Shown here piece after piece: positions 1 to 8,304 of a stretch of 64,000 bases of DNA; the first letter of the stretch is position 1; the number at the start of each line of letters is the position of its first letter. The position numbers and the translations under genes are program-made. The notes below the pieces were generated by a model that saw only the letters and a program-made list of their open reading frames with translations, was not told the origin of the DNA and searched no databases. The stretch is from NCBI RefSeq assembly GCF_001625085.1, contig NZ_BDAW01000009.1:62001-126000 (forward strand). The letters are read 5' to 3'. This DNA is from Nocardia acidivorans NBRC 108247 (GTDB lineage: Bacteria > Actinomycetota > Actinomycetes > Mycobacteriales > Mycobacteriaceae).

Positions 1-727
1 CGGGGCGCTCCGTATCCCCATTATCGCCACTGCTGGTATTGCCCGTTTCGCCGCCGGGCACCGGGCCCGATGTCGATTCGCCGCCGGTTTGCGGCGAAAT
101 CGCCGCCAGGGCGGACAGATCCGAGCCGGTGTCATTGACCCGCCACACGTACGGGGCGGTCGGACTGTAGCGGACCACGCTGATCGACGCGGGCTCCACC
201 ACGATCCGCTGGAAACCGTCCAGATGGATTCCGAACGCGTCCGCCAGCAGCGACTTGATCACATCCCCATGGGTGCACGCCACCCACAACACATCGCCGC
301 CGTGTTTTTCTGCCAATATCCGGTCATGTTCGCGCACAGCGGAAACCGCGCGGAACTGTACCTGCGCCAAACCCTCGCCCGAGGGGAACACCGCGCCCGA
401 GGCATGGCGCTGCACCACCTTCCACAGCGGTTCGCTCACCAGATCGCCCAGCGCCCGCCCGGTCCAGTCGCCGTAATCGACCTCCAGCAGGCGCTCATCG
501 GGTTCGGCCTCGATGCCGAGCTTGTCCGCCAGGGGTGCGACCGTGCGCTGACACCGCAGCAACGGCGAGGTCACGATGTGTTCGATGGGTAGGGACCCCA
601 GGCGCTGGGCGACCGTCTGGGCCTGTTCGCGCCCGCGGTCGGTGAGATCGACTCCGGCGCTACGCCCGGCCAGGGTGCGGGCAGTGTTCGACGTGGAGAC
701 GCCGTGCCGCAACAGGATCACCGTCAC
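1..727 (-). CDS. Histidine phosphatase family protein, 3' end outside window
   Basis: About 242 codons are visible; the C-terminus lies beyond position 1. The GTG start at 727 gives an N-terminus carrying the LLRHG signature (catalytic phosphohistidine) about seven residues in. A second active-site motif, ACTHGD, lies near residue 150, as in phosphoglycerate-mutase-like phosphatases. The visible C-terminal part is a Gly/Ser/Thr/Asp-rich low-complexity tail that probably is not part of the fold. The gene lies 16 bp downstream of uppP on the same strand. The same pairing is known to me as Rv2135c/Rv2136c in M. tuberculosis, which supports a conserved operon. The substrate cannot be told from sequence. 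Confidence 0.85.
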   Translation of the reverse strand, partial: MTVILLRHGVSTSNTARTLAGRSAGVDLTDRGREQAQTVAQRLGSLPIEHIVTSPLLRCQRTVAPLADKLGIEAEPDERLLEVDYGDWTGRALGDLVSEPLWKVVQRHASGAVFPSGEGLAQVQFRAVSAVREHDRILAEKHGGDVLWVACTHGDVIKSLLADAFGIHLDGFQRIVVEPASISVVRYSPTAPYVWRVNDTGSDLSALAAISPQTGGESTSGPVPGGETGNTSSGDNGDTERP

Positions 728-743
728 CGCAACAGCCTACGTG

Positions 744-1679
744 TTAGGTCGCGCTGACGACGCCGGTCGCCAGCAGCGCCATCACCGTCAGGCCGAGCAC
801 GATGCGGTAGCCCACGAACCAGTCCAGGGAGTGCTTGGTCACGAAGCGCAGCAGCCAGGCGACCGAGGCGTAACCGACCAGGAAGGAGATGACCGTGGCG
901 ACCAGGATCTGCATGCCCGAGGCGTTGAGGCCCTCACCGGCGGGTTCGAAGGCATCCGGCAGGGAGAACAGGCCCGAGGCCAGCACGGCGGGAATGGCGA
1001 GCAGGAAGGAGAAGCGCACGGCGGCCGCGCGGGTCAGGCCGATGAACAGGCCCGCCGAAGAGGTTGCGCCCGAACGCGACACGCCCGGGATGAGGGCCAG
1101 GCATTGGGACAGGCCCATGATGAGGCCGTCGCGGGTGGTGAGCTGCTCGATCGGGCGGCGCTTGCTGCCGTAGTATTCCGCGGCCGCGATCACCAGGGCG
1201 AACAGGATCAGCATGGTCGAGACCAGCCACAGATTCCTTGCGCCGGTACGGATTTGGTCCTTCAACAGGAATCCGATGACACCGATGGGGATGGTGGCGA
1301 TGATCACATACCAGCCGATGCGGTAGTCCAGTTCGCGCTGCGAATCCTCGTCCAGCACATAGCCGCCGGGGATGTCGTCGCGGTAGACCGGCAGCACGGC
1401 GGTGGGCCGTTCGCTCGCGGGCACCGGCACGGGTGCGCGGCCGGTGAGCTTGCGGGACATGGTGGTGAACCAGGCCACCAGGATTCGCCAGATGTCCTTG
1501 GCGAAGTACACCAGCACCGCGGCCTCGGTGCCCAGCTGGGTGACCGCGGTGAACGAGGCGCCCGCGTCATCGCCGAAGAACACCGCCGAGACGATGCGCA
1601 TATGCGCCGAGGACGAAATCGGCAGGAACTCCGTCAAGCCCTGCACCAGACCCAAGATCAGCGCCTGTACCCATGTCAT
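744..1679 (-). CDS. uppP: Undecaprenyl-diphosphatase (BacA/UppP family)
   Basis: This integral membrane enzyme dephosphorylates undecaprenyl diphosphate, recycling the lipid carrier for peptidoglycan and other envelope polymers; it can confer bacitracin tolerance. The 311-residue product shows both family signatures: [18 protein letters not shown] near residues 10-27 and [15 protein letters not shown] near 197-210, which hold the catalytic Glu, Ser, Arg and His. Several hydrophobic segments follow. The open frame extends far upstream, but the ATG at 1679 begins the conserved N-terminus directly. It is slightly longer than usual because of a polar loop at residues 80-118. Confidence 0.95.
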   Translation of the reverse strand: MTWVQALILGLVQGLTEFLPISSSAHMRIVSAVFFGDDAGASFTAVTQLGTEAAVLVYFAKDIWRILVAWFTTMSRKLTGRAPVPVPASERPTAVLPVYRDDIPGGYVLDEDSQRELDYRIGWYVIIATIPIGVIGFLLKDQIRTGARNLWLVSTMLILFALVIAAAEYYGSKRRPIEQLTTRDGLIMGLSQCLALIPGVSRSGATSSAGLFIGLTRAAAVRFSFLLAIPAVLASGLFSLPDAFEPAGEGLNASGMQILVATVISFLVGYASVAWLLRFVTKHSLDWFVGYRIVLGLTVMALLATGVVSAT

Positions 1680-1987
1680 CGACTCGCCCACGCATACCCT
1701 CCAGTTCCCGAATCGTCGGCTGCCGGTGGACAATTCGCCCACGCGCGGCGCGATCGCCGCGAACACCGCCCGCGACCCTACAGGGCGGCACGCCGGTGGA
1801 CGCAGTGGAAGTGCCCAACGGGGTGCGCCCACCCCCGCGCGCGGGTGAACCCGGTGGTGCGGCGGTGTGCGCGCGGATCGACACCCGGTGGCGCGGGCGG
1901 TTCCGGCGGGGCGCGCGCGGCGAGGCATAGCGGGGCACACGGGGTTTGTGCGCTTAGGCTGGCGCGTGTGACGAAAGTGCATGCGCG
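1680..1987. other. Divergent intergenic region uppP / aldo-keto reductase
   Basis: These 308 bases separate the divergent starts of uppP and the aldo/keto reductase gene. The stretch must hold both promoters. I see no RNA gene and no strong terminator or inverted repeat. The long open frames that cross it on both strands have no recognisable product and look like GC-rich artefacts. Confidence 0.5.
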
Positions 1988-2953
1988 GTGATGGAACAGC
2001 GGACGGTGGGGCGCAGCGGGCTCCGAGTCTCCCGGCTCGGACTGGCCACCCACACCTGGGGCCGGGAGACCGACGCCGAGGACGCGGCAGCGCAATTGGC
2101 CGCCTTCGCCGAGGCGGGCGGCACCCTGGTGGACACCTCCCCCGCCTACTGTGACGGTGCGGCACAACGCATTCTGGGTCCGCTGGTGCGTGAGCTCGGG
2201 CGCGAGGAACTGGTGTTGAGTGTGTGCGCGGGCCGGCGCGCCACCCGCACCGATCCGGCCGCCGGACCCGCGCCCGCGCCGATGCGCTGGAATGTGGACG
2301 CCTCGCGCCGCACCATGATGCGCCAACTCGACCAGACCCTGGAGCTGCTGGGCACCGACCATCTGGATCTGTGGACCGTGGCCGCCTGGGATCCGCACAC
2401 CCCGCTCGAGGAGGTCGCGGCCACACTCGAATACGCGGTCCGCACCGGGCGCGTGCGCTATGCCGGGGCGCGCGGCTACGACGGCTGGCAGCTCGCCACC
2501 CTGGCCTGCACCGCGCCGCTGACCGCCGCGCAGACCCCGTACTCGCTGCTGGCGCGCGGTGTGGAACACGAATTCGTCCCCGCCGCACAGCATCACGGCC
2601 TCGGCATCATCGCCACCGCGCCATTGGCGGGCGGCATTCTCACCGGCAAATACCGTGACGGCGTACCCGCGGATTCGCGCGGCGCGGACGAGGCCACCGC
2701 CGCGGAGATCAACGCCACCCTCGACGATCGCGCCGTGCGCGTGGTCGACGCGGTCGTGACCGCCGCCGACGGGCTGGGCACCTCACCGTTGGCGGTGGCG
2801 CTGGCCTGGATCCGCGATCAGCCCGGGGTGGCCAGCATGATCGTGGGCGCCCGCGATATCGGCCAGCTCACCGGCGTGCTGGCCGCGGAGACCCTGGAGC
2901 TGCCGCGCGCCATCACCGCGGCATTGGGCGACGTCAGTGCACGCACCGAATGA
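1988..2953 (+). CDS. Aldo/keto reductase-like protein with altered active site
   Basis: The 321-residue product has the TIM-barrel layout of the aldo/keto reductase superfamily. The N-terminal VDTSPAY block holds the Asp and Tyr of the catalytic tetrad. Two other tetrad positions look changed. The usual TK of strand 3 reads LSVCAG, and the His of the 'DlyxxH' motif reads [12 protein letters not shown], so Lys and His appear to be lost. The NADPH-binding C-terminal part ([12 protein letters not shown]) is intact. It may be a non-canonical oxidoreductase or a binding protein. Start is GTG 1988 or ATG 1991. It ends 33 bases before hmuT, but an iron-box-like site lies between them. Confidence 0.8.
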   Translation: MMEQRTVGRSGLRVSRLGLATHTWGRETDAEDAAAQLAAFAEAGGTLVDTSPAYCDGAAQRILGPLVRELGREELVLSVCAGRRATRTDPAAGPAPAPMRWNVDASRRTMMRQLDQTLELLGTDHLDLWTVAAWDPHTPLEEVAATLEYAVRTGRVRYAGARGYDGWQLATLACTAPLTAAQTPYSLLARGVEHEFVPAAQHHGLGIIATAPLAGGILTGKYRDGVPADSRGADEATAAEINATLDDRAVRVVDAVVTAADGLGTSPLAVALAWIRDQPGVASMIVGARDIGQLTGVLAAETLELPRAITAALGDVSARTE

Positions 2954-2955
2954 GC

Positions 2956-2974
2956 GATGGCTAGCCTTACCTGC
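2956..2974 (+). promoter_or_regulatory. Putative IdeR/DtxR iron box upstream of hmuT
   Basis: The 19-mer gatggctagccttacctgc matches the IdeR consensus TWAGGTWAGSCTWACCTWA at 14 of 19 positions. The right half, GCCTWACCT, is perfect. It lies 12 bases upstream of the chosen hmuT start, between the aldo/keto reductase stop and the hemin transporter operon. This is where an iron-responsive repressor would block transcription. That role is inferred from the consensus and the operon's function. Confidence 0.6.
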
Positions 2975-2986
2975 ATGAGGTGTCTC

Positions 2987-4018
2987 GTGAATGCCCGATC
3001 AGCCGTCCTCTCGCGCGCCGCGGTGGCGGTGCTCGCGGGCGGTCTGGTGCTGGGCGCGACCGCCTGCACCGGCGGTCCCTCCGGCACCGTCGCCGGCGGG
3101 CAGGGCCCGGCCACCGCGAGCGTCGGGGACGCCGACCCGGTGCCGATCGGACCTGAACCCACCCCGACCCTGCCGGTCACCGTGCACAACTACGACGGCG
3201 GCGAGGTCACCGTCACCGATGCGAGCCGCATCATCGCCGTGGACCGCTCGGGCACCTTCGCCCAGACCGTGTACGCGCTGGGCATGGGCTCGAAACTGGT
3301 CGGGCGCTCGACCTCCGCGGCGTTCCCCGCGGTCAAGGATGTGCCGAACGTGGCGGGCGGCTCGGGCTCGATGAACGTGGAAGCCATTGCCGCGCTGCGG
3401 CCTTCGGTGCTGCTCACCGACAGCACCAGCGCCACCCCGGTCATGCGCGATCAGCTCGAAGCCCTCGGCATTCCGACGGTGTACCTGGATCCCGAGCGCA
3501 CCATCGACGGTGTCGGCCCGCAGATCGAAGCCGTCGCCAACGCGCTCGGCGTCCCGGACGCGGGTAGGAAGCTCGCCCAGCGCACCAGGGACGAGATCAC
3601 CGCGGCCACCGCGACCGTGCCCGCCCGGGACCCGAAACCGCGCATCGCGTTCCTGTACCTGCGCAGCACCGCCATCACCATGATCGCCGGACCCCGCTCC
3701 GGCGCGGACTCGCTCATCGCCGCCCTCGGCGCGACCGACGCGGGCACCGCCTCGGGCATCAAGGAACCGTTCATCCCCATCACCAGCGAGGCCCTCATCG
3801 CCGCCGCACCCGACGTGCTGCTGGTCATGTCCGACGGGCTGGCCTCGGTCGGCGGCGTGGACGGGCTGGCCAAGGTCCCCGGCATCGCCCAAACCCCCGC
3901 GGGGAAGAACAAACGCGTCGTGGACATGGCCGACGCCGTCGTGCTGAGCTTCGGCCCCAATACCGGTCGCGTGGTCGCGGCCCTGGCCAAGGCCATCTAC
4001 GGCGACAAAACCGCATGA
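2987..4018 (+). CDS. hmuT: Hemin ABC transporter substrate-binding lipoprotein
   Basis: This is the extracytoplasmic binding protein of a hemin importer. The N-terminus has a hydrophobic signal segment ending in the lipobox LGATAC, so the mature protein is lipid-anchored. A Ser/Thr/Gly-rich linker follows, then a periplasmic-binding-protein fold (TroA/BtuF class; VHNYDGGEVTVTDASRIIAV, later YALGMGSKLVGRS). GTG 2987 is chosen as start because GAGGTG lies just upstream and an in-frame ATG at 2957 would place the iron box inside the gene. Its stop overlaps hmuU by four bases (ATGA). Family membership is clear; hemin as ligand is inferred from the family and gene order. Confidence 0.88.
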   Translation: MNARSAVLSRAAVAVLAGGLVLGATACTGGPSGTVAGGQGPATASVGDADPVPIGPEPTPTLPVTVHNYDGGEVTVTDASRIIAVDRSGTFAQTVYALGMGSKLVGRSTSAAFPAVKDVPNVAGGSGSMNVEAIAALRPSVLLTDSTSATPVMRDQLEALGIPTVYLDPERTIDGVGPQIEAVANALGVPDAGRKLAQRTRDEITAATATVPARDPKPRIAFLYLRSTAITMIAGPRSGADSLIAALGATDAGTASGIKEPFIPITSEALIAAAPDVLLVMSDGLASVGGVDGLAKVPGIAQTPAGKNKRVVDMADAVVLSFGPNTGRVVAALAKAIYGDKTA

Positions 4019-5334
4019 CCGACGCGCCCCGTCCCACTCACCTCGACCCGCAGGAATCGACCGTGCCCCCAGCGGATTCCCCCGCCCCCGCGGATGCCCC
4101 GCTCGCACACCAGGATTCGGCCGAACCTCCCGACCCGAACGATGCGACCCGGACACAGGGCGACGGCGGCGCACGCTCAGCCGCCGCGAACGAGAACGCA
4201 CGCGAGGCAAACGTGCGGTCGATGCCCGAACCGGTGGATCTCAACACCGCGGTGGATTCCATTGCGGTGCACGGCAAACCGGTGACCGGGCACGGTGGTT
4301 CGCGCTCGCGCACCACGCTGATCTTCACCGGGGCGCTGCTGGGATTGATCGTGCTGGCGTTGATCTCGGCGGCCGTGGGACAGGTGCCCACCACACCCCT
4401 CGAGGTGGCGGGCAGTTTCCTGCATCGCCTCGGACTGGACTGGGGGCCGATGCCCCATCACCCCGCCGGTGATGTGACCCTGTGGGAGGTGCGGTTCCCG
4501 CGCGTGGTCATGGCCGTGCTCGTCGGCGCGGCACTGGCCACAGCGGGTGCGCTGTTGCAGGGCGTGTTCGCCAATCCGCTGGCCGAACCCGGTGTCATCG
4601 GGGTTTCCGCCGGTGCGGCGGTCGGTGCGGGCACGGTCATCGTGGTCGGTGGCACGTTCGTGGCGTCCTGGTCGGTGGCCGCGGGCGCGTTCGTCGCCGG
4701 ACTGCTCACCACCCTGCTGGTGTATGTGCTCTCGCGCTCCAACGGGCGCACCGAAGTGGTGACCCTGGTCTTGACCGGTGTGGCCATCAATGCCTTCGCG
4801 GGCGGACTCATCTCCTTCCTGTTGTTCAGCGCCTCCCCGGCCGCGCGCGATCAGATCGTGTTCTGGCAACTGGGCAGTCTCAACGGCGCGACCTGGCAAT
4901 CGGTCGGTGTGGTGGCACCGCTGACCGCGCTCGGTGTGGCCGCCGCGATCGTGATGGCACCGCGCCTGGACCTGCTCGCGCTCGGTGAATCCGCGGCCCG
5001 GCACCTGGGTGTGGATGTGGAACGCCTGCGCCGCAATGTGATCGTCGTGGTCGCGATCCTGGCCACCGCCGGTGTCGCCTTCACCGGCATCATCCTGTTC
5101 GTGGGTCTGATCGTGCCGCATCTGGTGCGCATGATGGTCGGCCCCGGCCATCGCGTGCTCATTCCGCTGTCGGCGATCGTGGGCGCGGTGGTGCTGGTCG
5201 GGGCCGATATCGGCGCGCGCGCCCTGGTGCACAATGCCGACCTGCCGCTGGGCATGCTCACCTCGCTGGTGGGCGGACCCTTCTTCTTCTGGCTGCTGCG
5301 GCGCACCCGCGCCCGTTCGGGAGGCTGGGCGTGA
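4015..5334 (+). CDS. hmuU: Hemin ABC transporter permease with long N-terminal extension
   Basis: This is a BtuC/FecCD-family permease. The membrane core starts near residue 100 (LIFTGALLGLIVLALISAAV). It carries family segments such as LLQGVFANPLAEPGVIGVSA and GIILFVGLIVPHLVRMMVGP, the cytoplasmic coupling region for the ATPase. The first ~95 residues are Pro/Ala/Asp/Glu-rich, presumably disordered and cytoplasmic, and are not typical of the family. Start and stop overlap hmuT and hmuV by four bases each, indicating translational coupling of a hmuTUV operon. Confidence 0.9.
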   Translation: MTDAPRPTHLDPQESTVPPADSPAPADAPLAHQDSAEPPDPNDATRTQGDGGARSAAANENAREANVRSMPEPVDLNTAVDSIAVHGKPVTGHGGSRSRTTLIFTGALLGLIVLALISAAVGQVPTTPLEVAGSFLHRLGLDWGPMPHHPAGDVTLWEVRFPRVVMAVLVGAALATAGALLQGVFANPLAEPGVIGVSAGAAVGAGTVIVVGGTFVASWSVAAGAFVAGLLTTLLVYVLSRSNGRTEVVTLVLTGVAINAFAGGLISFLLFSASPAARDQIVFWQLGSLNGATWQSVGVVAPLTALGVAAAIVMAPRLDLLALGESAARHLGVDVERLRRNVIVVVAILATAGVAFTGIILFVGLIVPHLVRMMVGPGHRVLIPLSAIVGAVVLVGADIGARALVHNADLPLGMLTSLVGGPFFFWLLRRTRARSGGWA

Positions 5335-6185
5335 GCACCGTATTGCGCGGCATCACGGGCGTTTTCGCCCGCCCGCACGACCTGCCGGCCACCCCCGCAC
5401 CGGGCGCGGTGACCCTGCGCGCCCGCGGTGTGTGCCTGACCCGGGGCGGGGGCAACCGCGTACTGGACGGCGTCGATTTCGAGGTCGTCGCCGGACAGAT
5501 CGTGGCCCTGGTCGGCCCCAATGGGGCGGGCAAATCCACGCTGCTGGCCGCCCTGGCCGGGGAACTCGCACCGTCCGAGGGCACTGTCGAACTCGACGGC
5601 CAACCTCTCACCGACTGGGCGCCCCTGGATATGGCCCGCCGCCGCGCGGTGCTGCCGCAGAACCACACCGTCGGATTCCCGTTCACCGCACGCGAAGTCG
5701 TCGCCATGGGCCGCGCACCGTGGGCGCGCACCGACCGCCAGGACGCCGACGACACCGTCATCGCCGCCGCGCTGGCCGCCACCGACGTGGAACACCTTGC
5801 CGCCCGGGCATTCCCGGCCCTGTCCGGCGGTGAACGCGCCCGCGTGGCCCTGGCCCGCGTGCTGGCCCAGGACACCGCCACCCTGCTGCTGGACGAACCC
5901 ACCGCCGCCCTGGACCTGGGCCACCAGGAACAGGTCCTGCACCTGGCCCGCGCCCGCGCCACCGCCGGAGCCGCGGTCGTGGTGGTCCTGCACGACCTCG
6001 GAGTCGCCGCCGCCTACGCCGACCGCGTCGCGGTCCTGGACTCCGGCCGTATCGCCGCCGACGGCCCACCCCGCCGGGTCCTGACCACCGAACTGCTCAC
6101 CCGCGTCTACAAACACCCGGTCGATGTGTTCGACCACCCCGACACCGGCGCACAACTGGTGCTGCCGGTGCGCGGGCGACACTGA
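5331..6185 (+). CDS. hmuV: Hemin ABC transporter ATP-binding protein
   Basis: This is the cytoplasmic ATPase of the hemin importer. Motifs in order: Walker A VGPNGAGKSTLL (about residues 62-73), Q-loop region LPQNHTVGF, ABC signature LSGGERARVALARVL, Walker B TLLLDEPTAALDL and the H-loop VVLHDLG. At 284 residues it is close to family size. The GTG start overlaps the hmuU stop (GTGA). It is the last gene of the operon; the next gene is convergent and no strong terminator is obvious in the 29-bp gap. Confidence 0.93.
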   Translation: MSTVLRGITGVFARPHDLPATPAPGAVTLRARGVCLTRGGGNRVLDGVDFEVVAGQIVALVGPNGAGKSTLLAALAGELAPSEGTVELDGQPLTDWAPLDMARRRAVLPQNHTVGFPFTAREVVAMGRAPWARTDRQDADDTVIAAALAATDVEHLAARAFPALSGGERARVALARVLAQDTATLLLDEPTAALDLGHQEQVLHLARARATAGAAVVVVLHDLGVAAAYADRVAVLDSGRIAADGPPRRVLTTELLTRVYKHPVDVFDHPDTGAQLVLPVRGRH

Positions 6186-6214
6186 CCAGCGGCAGGACAG
6201 CCCGCGAACGGGAA

Positions 6215-6958
6215 TCACCATGCGACGGGGCCGAGGCGGTCGATGAAGATCCCGCTCGGGCCGTCGCTGTCGAGGGTCGCGAGCCGCACGATCGAATCGG
6301 TGCCCTCGGTGACGGTCAGCGCGCCGGTGTTGTTGTTCATATCGGTGGCCGCGAACGTGTGGTTGGCGATCTCGCCGGGGGTGGCGAGGTTGAACTTGAT
6401 ATTCGGCAGGGCCTGCGCGTAGCGGACGGTGACCATGTTCAAGGCGGCTTTGGAGGAGCTGTAACCGAGTTCGTGGAATTTCGAGAAGGGCTGCTCCGGA
6501 TCGGTGACGACGGTGAACGAGCTACCGCCGCTGGACACCATGACCACCCGAGGGTTCGGCGATTGTTCGAGCAGGGGCAGGAACGCGTTGGTGACCCTGA
6601 TGGGCCCGTACACATTGGTGTCGTAGACCGCGTGGATCTCTTCGATGCGCACCGCCGCGGGAGCGGTGCCCCTGCCGGGCGCGCCCGCATTGTTGATCAG
6701 CACATCGAGCCGGTCGGTGTGCTCGCGCACCAACCGCACCGCCGCGCTCACCGACTCCTCCGAGGTCACATCCAGCGGGACCAGGACCGTATTCGCGCCA
6801 CCGGCGATCAGCTTGGCCACGGCCCGCTGTCCGCGGGCCGCGTCGCGCGAGCCGAGGAAGATCGTCCACCCCAGCTCGCCGAGGCGGCGGGCCGCTTCCC
6901 AGCCCAGTCCCTTGTTGCCACCGGTGATCAATACCGAAGTCTGTTCGTTGTTCGTCAT
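6215..6958 (-). CDS. SDR family oxidoreductase
   Basis: A classical short-chain dehydrogenase/reductase of 247 residues. The cofactor motif ITGGNKGLG sits at the N-terminus, NNAG in the middle, the catalytic Ser in VMVSSGG, and the YSSSK active-site motif follows. ATG 6958 is preferred over an upstream in-frame start because it begins right before the Rossmann strand. It stands alone: hmuV converges on it and the sigma-factor operon is co-directional but 60 bp upstream. Substrate unknown. Confidence 0.9.
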   Translation of the reverse strand: MTNNEQTSVLITGGNKGLGWEAARRLGELGWTIFLGSRDAARGQRAVAKLIAGGANTVLVPLDVTSEESVSAAVRLVREHTDRLDVLINNAGAPGRGTAPAAVRIEEIHAVYDTNVYGPIRVTNAFLPLLEQSPNPRVVMVSSGGSSFTVVTDPEQPFSKFHELGYSSSKAALNMVTVRYAQALPNIKFNLATPGEIANHTFAATDMNNNTGALTVTEGTDSIVRLATLDSDGPSGIFIDRLGPVAW

Positions 6959-7021
6959 GCCCACAAGACGTACGGTGCCGCCCCGCCGTGACATCGTGTG
7001 AGCGTCATCACAATTCGGGCG

Positions 7022-7915
7022 TTATCGCGCGGTGAGCGGAGTCTCGGTGGCGACGCGGGTCAGCTTCTGCGGATTGCGGACGAAATACAGGCCGTCGATG
7101 CGGTCGCCCGCAACCCGGAACGCCATGACCCCGTCGAGCACGTCGTCCAGGCGAAAGCGCAACGCGGGGCCGCCGTTGAGCACGAGGGGGTCGATGACGA
7201 TCGCGGCGTCGGTCTTACCGATGCCCCCGAGAATGAAGCGCACCACGCTCTCGGCCCCGGTGATCGGCCGCAACGCCGCCTGTGTGATGCCGCCGCCGTC
7301 GCTCATGAGCACCACATCGGGGGCGAGCACGTCCAGCAGGCCCTGCACGTCGCCGGTTTCGAGCGCGCGCTGGAACGAGTCCAGCACCGCGCGGGTCCGA
7401 CTCGGCGAGACCGTCGCGCGCGGGCGGCGGGCATCGACGTGCCGGCGGGCGCGGTGCGCGATCTGGCGCACGGTCGCGGGTGTCTTGTCGACGGCGGCCG
7501 CGATCTCCTCGTAGGACACATCGAAGACCTCCCGCAACACGAACACCGCCCGCTCGGTCGGGGTGAGCGTCTCGAGCACCAGAAGCATTGCCGCGGAAAG
7601 ACTCTCGGCCAACTCGAGGTTCTCGGCGACATCCGGTGCGGTGAGCAGCGGCTCGGGCAGCCAGGGCCCGACATAGGTTTCCCTGCGGCGCCGGAGAGCA
7701 CGCAGCCGATCGAGCGCCTGACGAGTGGTGATCCGCACCAGATACGCCCGATGCTCCCGGATCGCGTCGAGATCGACTGCCGCCCACCGCAACCAGGTCT
7801 CCTGCAGCACGTCCTCGGCGTCGGCGGCCGAACCGAGCATCTCGTAGGCCACGGTGAACAACAGATTGCGATGGGCGGTGAACACCGCCACCGCGGCGTC
7901 CTGTCGATCGACCAC
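7022..7915 (-). CDS. ECF RNA polymerase sigma factor, ECF41/SigJ-like
   Basis: The 297-residue protein has sigma region 2 near the N-terminus (YEMLGSAADAEDVLQETWLR), region 4 (FDVSYEEIAAAVDKTPATVR) and a C-terminal extension of about 100 residues resembling a SnoaL-like fold. That architecture is known for ECF41 and SigJ-type sigma factors, where the extension modulates activity in place of an anti-sigma factor. The GTG start shares one base with the stop of the upstream membrane-protein gene. It is the last cistron of the lipoprotein-MmpL-membrane protein operon. Its target genes are unknown. Confidence 0.88.
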   Translation of the reverse strand: MVDRQDAAVAVFTAHRNLLFTVAYEMLGSAADAEDVLQETWLRWAAVDLDAIREHRAYLVRITTRQALDRLRALRRRRETYVGPWLPEPLLTAPDVAENLELAESLSAAMLLVLETLTPTERAVFVLREVFDVSYEEIAAAVDKTPATVRQIAHRARRHVDARRPRATVSPSRTRAVLDSFQRALETGDVQGLLDVLAPDVVLMSDGGGITQAALRPITGAESVVRFILGGIGKTDAAIVIDPLVLNGGPALRFRLDDVLDGVMAFRVAGDRIDGLYFVRNPQKLTRVATETPLTAR

Positions 7916-8304
7916 TAGCGGGCGTCCGGGTTGCGCAGCGTGTCGGCGGCCCGCTCGGTGTACACCTGATCCCACAGGATCCGCAGGCCCGCATTGCCCA
8001 GCCACAACAGGAACAGCACCGCACCGGCGAGCGGATGCCAGGCGAATCCCAGCAGCACACTCGCACCGCCGAACCATACGATCTCGAGTACAGCGCGCCG
8101 CGCACCGCGCAACGGGATGCGCGCGTCATGGGCCGCGCCGAAGACCGCCCACACCACCACGAACACCGCCGTCGCGGCGAGCGCGGCCGGGATGCGCACG
8201 AGCGGTGGGGCGTCCAGGCTCGCACCCCACCACAGGGCCGAGCCCAGCACGCACAGTTCGAGCAGGAACATCAGGAGCAGGTTCGCGCCCTCGAGAACTG
8301 TCAC
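7915..8304 (-). CDS. Small membrane protein, YrdB/DUF2568-like
   Basis: A 129-residue protein with about four hydrophobic segments (LLMFLLELCVLGSALWW; AALAATAVFVVVWAVFG; VWFGGASVLLGFAW; GAVLFLLWLGNAGL). The motif AVFGAAHDARIPL between segments 2 and 3 and the overall size resemble the YrdB/DUF2568 family. Function unknown. The GTG start at 8304 overlaps the mmpL stop in a GTGA, and its stop overlaps the sigma-factor start by one base. Confidence 0.75.
   Translation of the reverse strand: MTVLEGANLLLMFLLELCVLGSALWWGASLDAPPLVRIPAALAATAVFVVVWAVFGAAHDARIPLRGARRAVLEIVWFGGASVLLGFAWHPLAGAVLFLLWLGNAGLRILWDQVYTERAADTLRNPDAR

Noticed and set aside
576..1991. Plus-strand open frame opposite uppP
   Set aside because: Antisense to uppP; Arg/Gln/Gly-rich with no homology I can recognise.
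2957..2986. ATG 2957 or 2975 as hmuT start
   Set aside because: ATG 2957 lies inside the iron-box match; GTG 2987 has the better Shine-Dalgarno and begins directly at the signal peptide.
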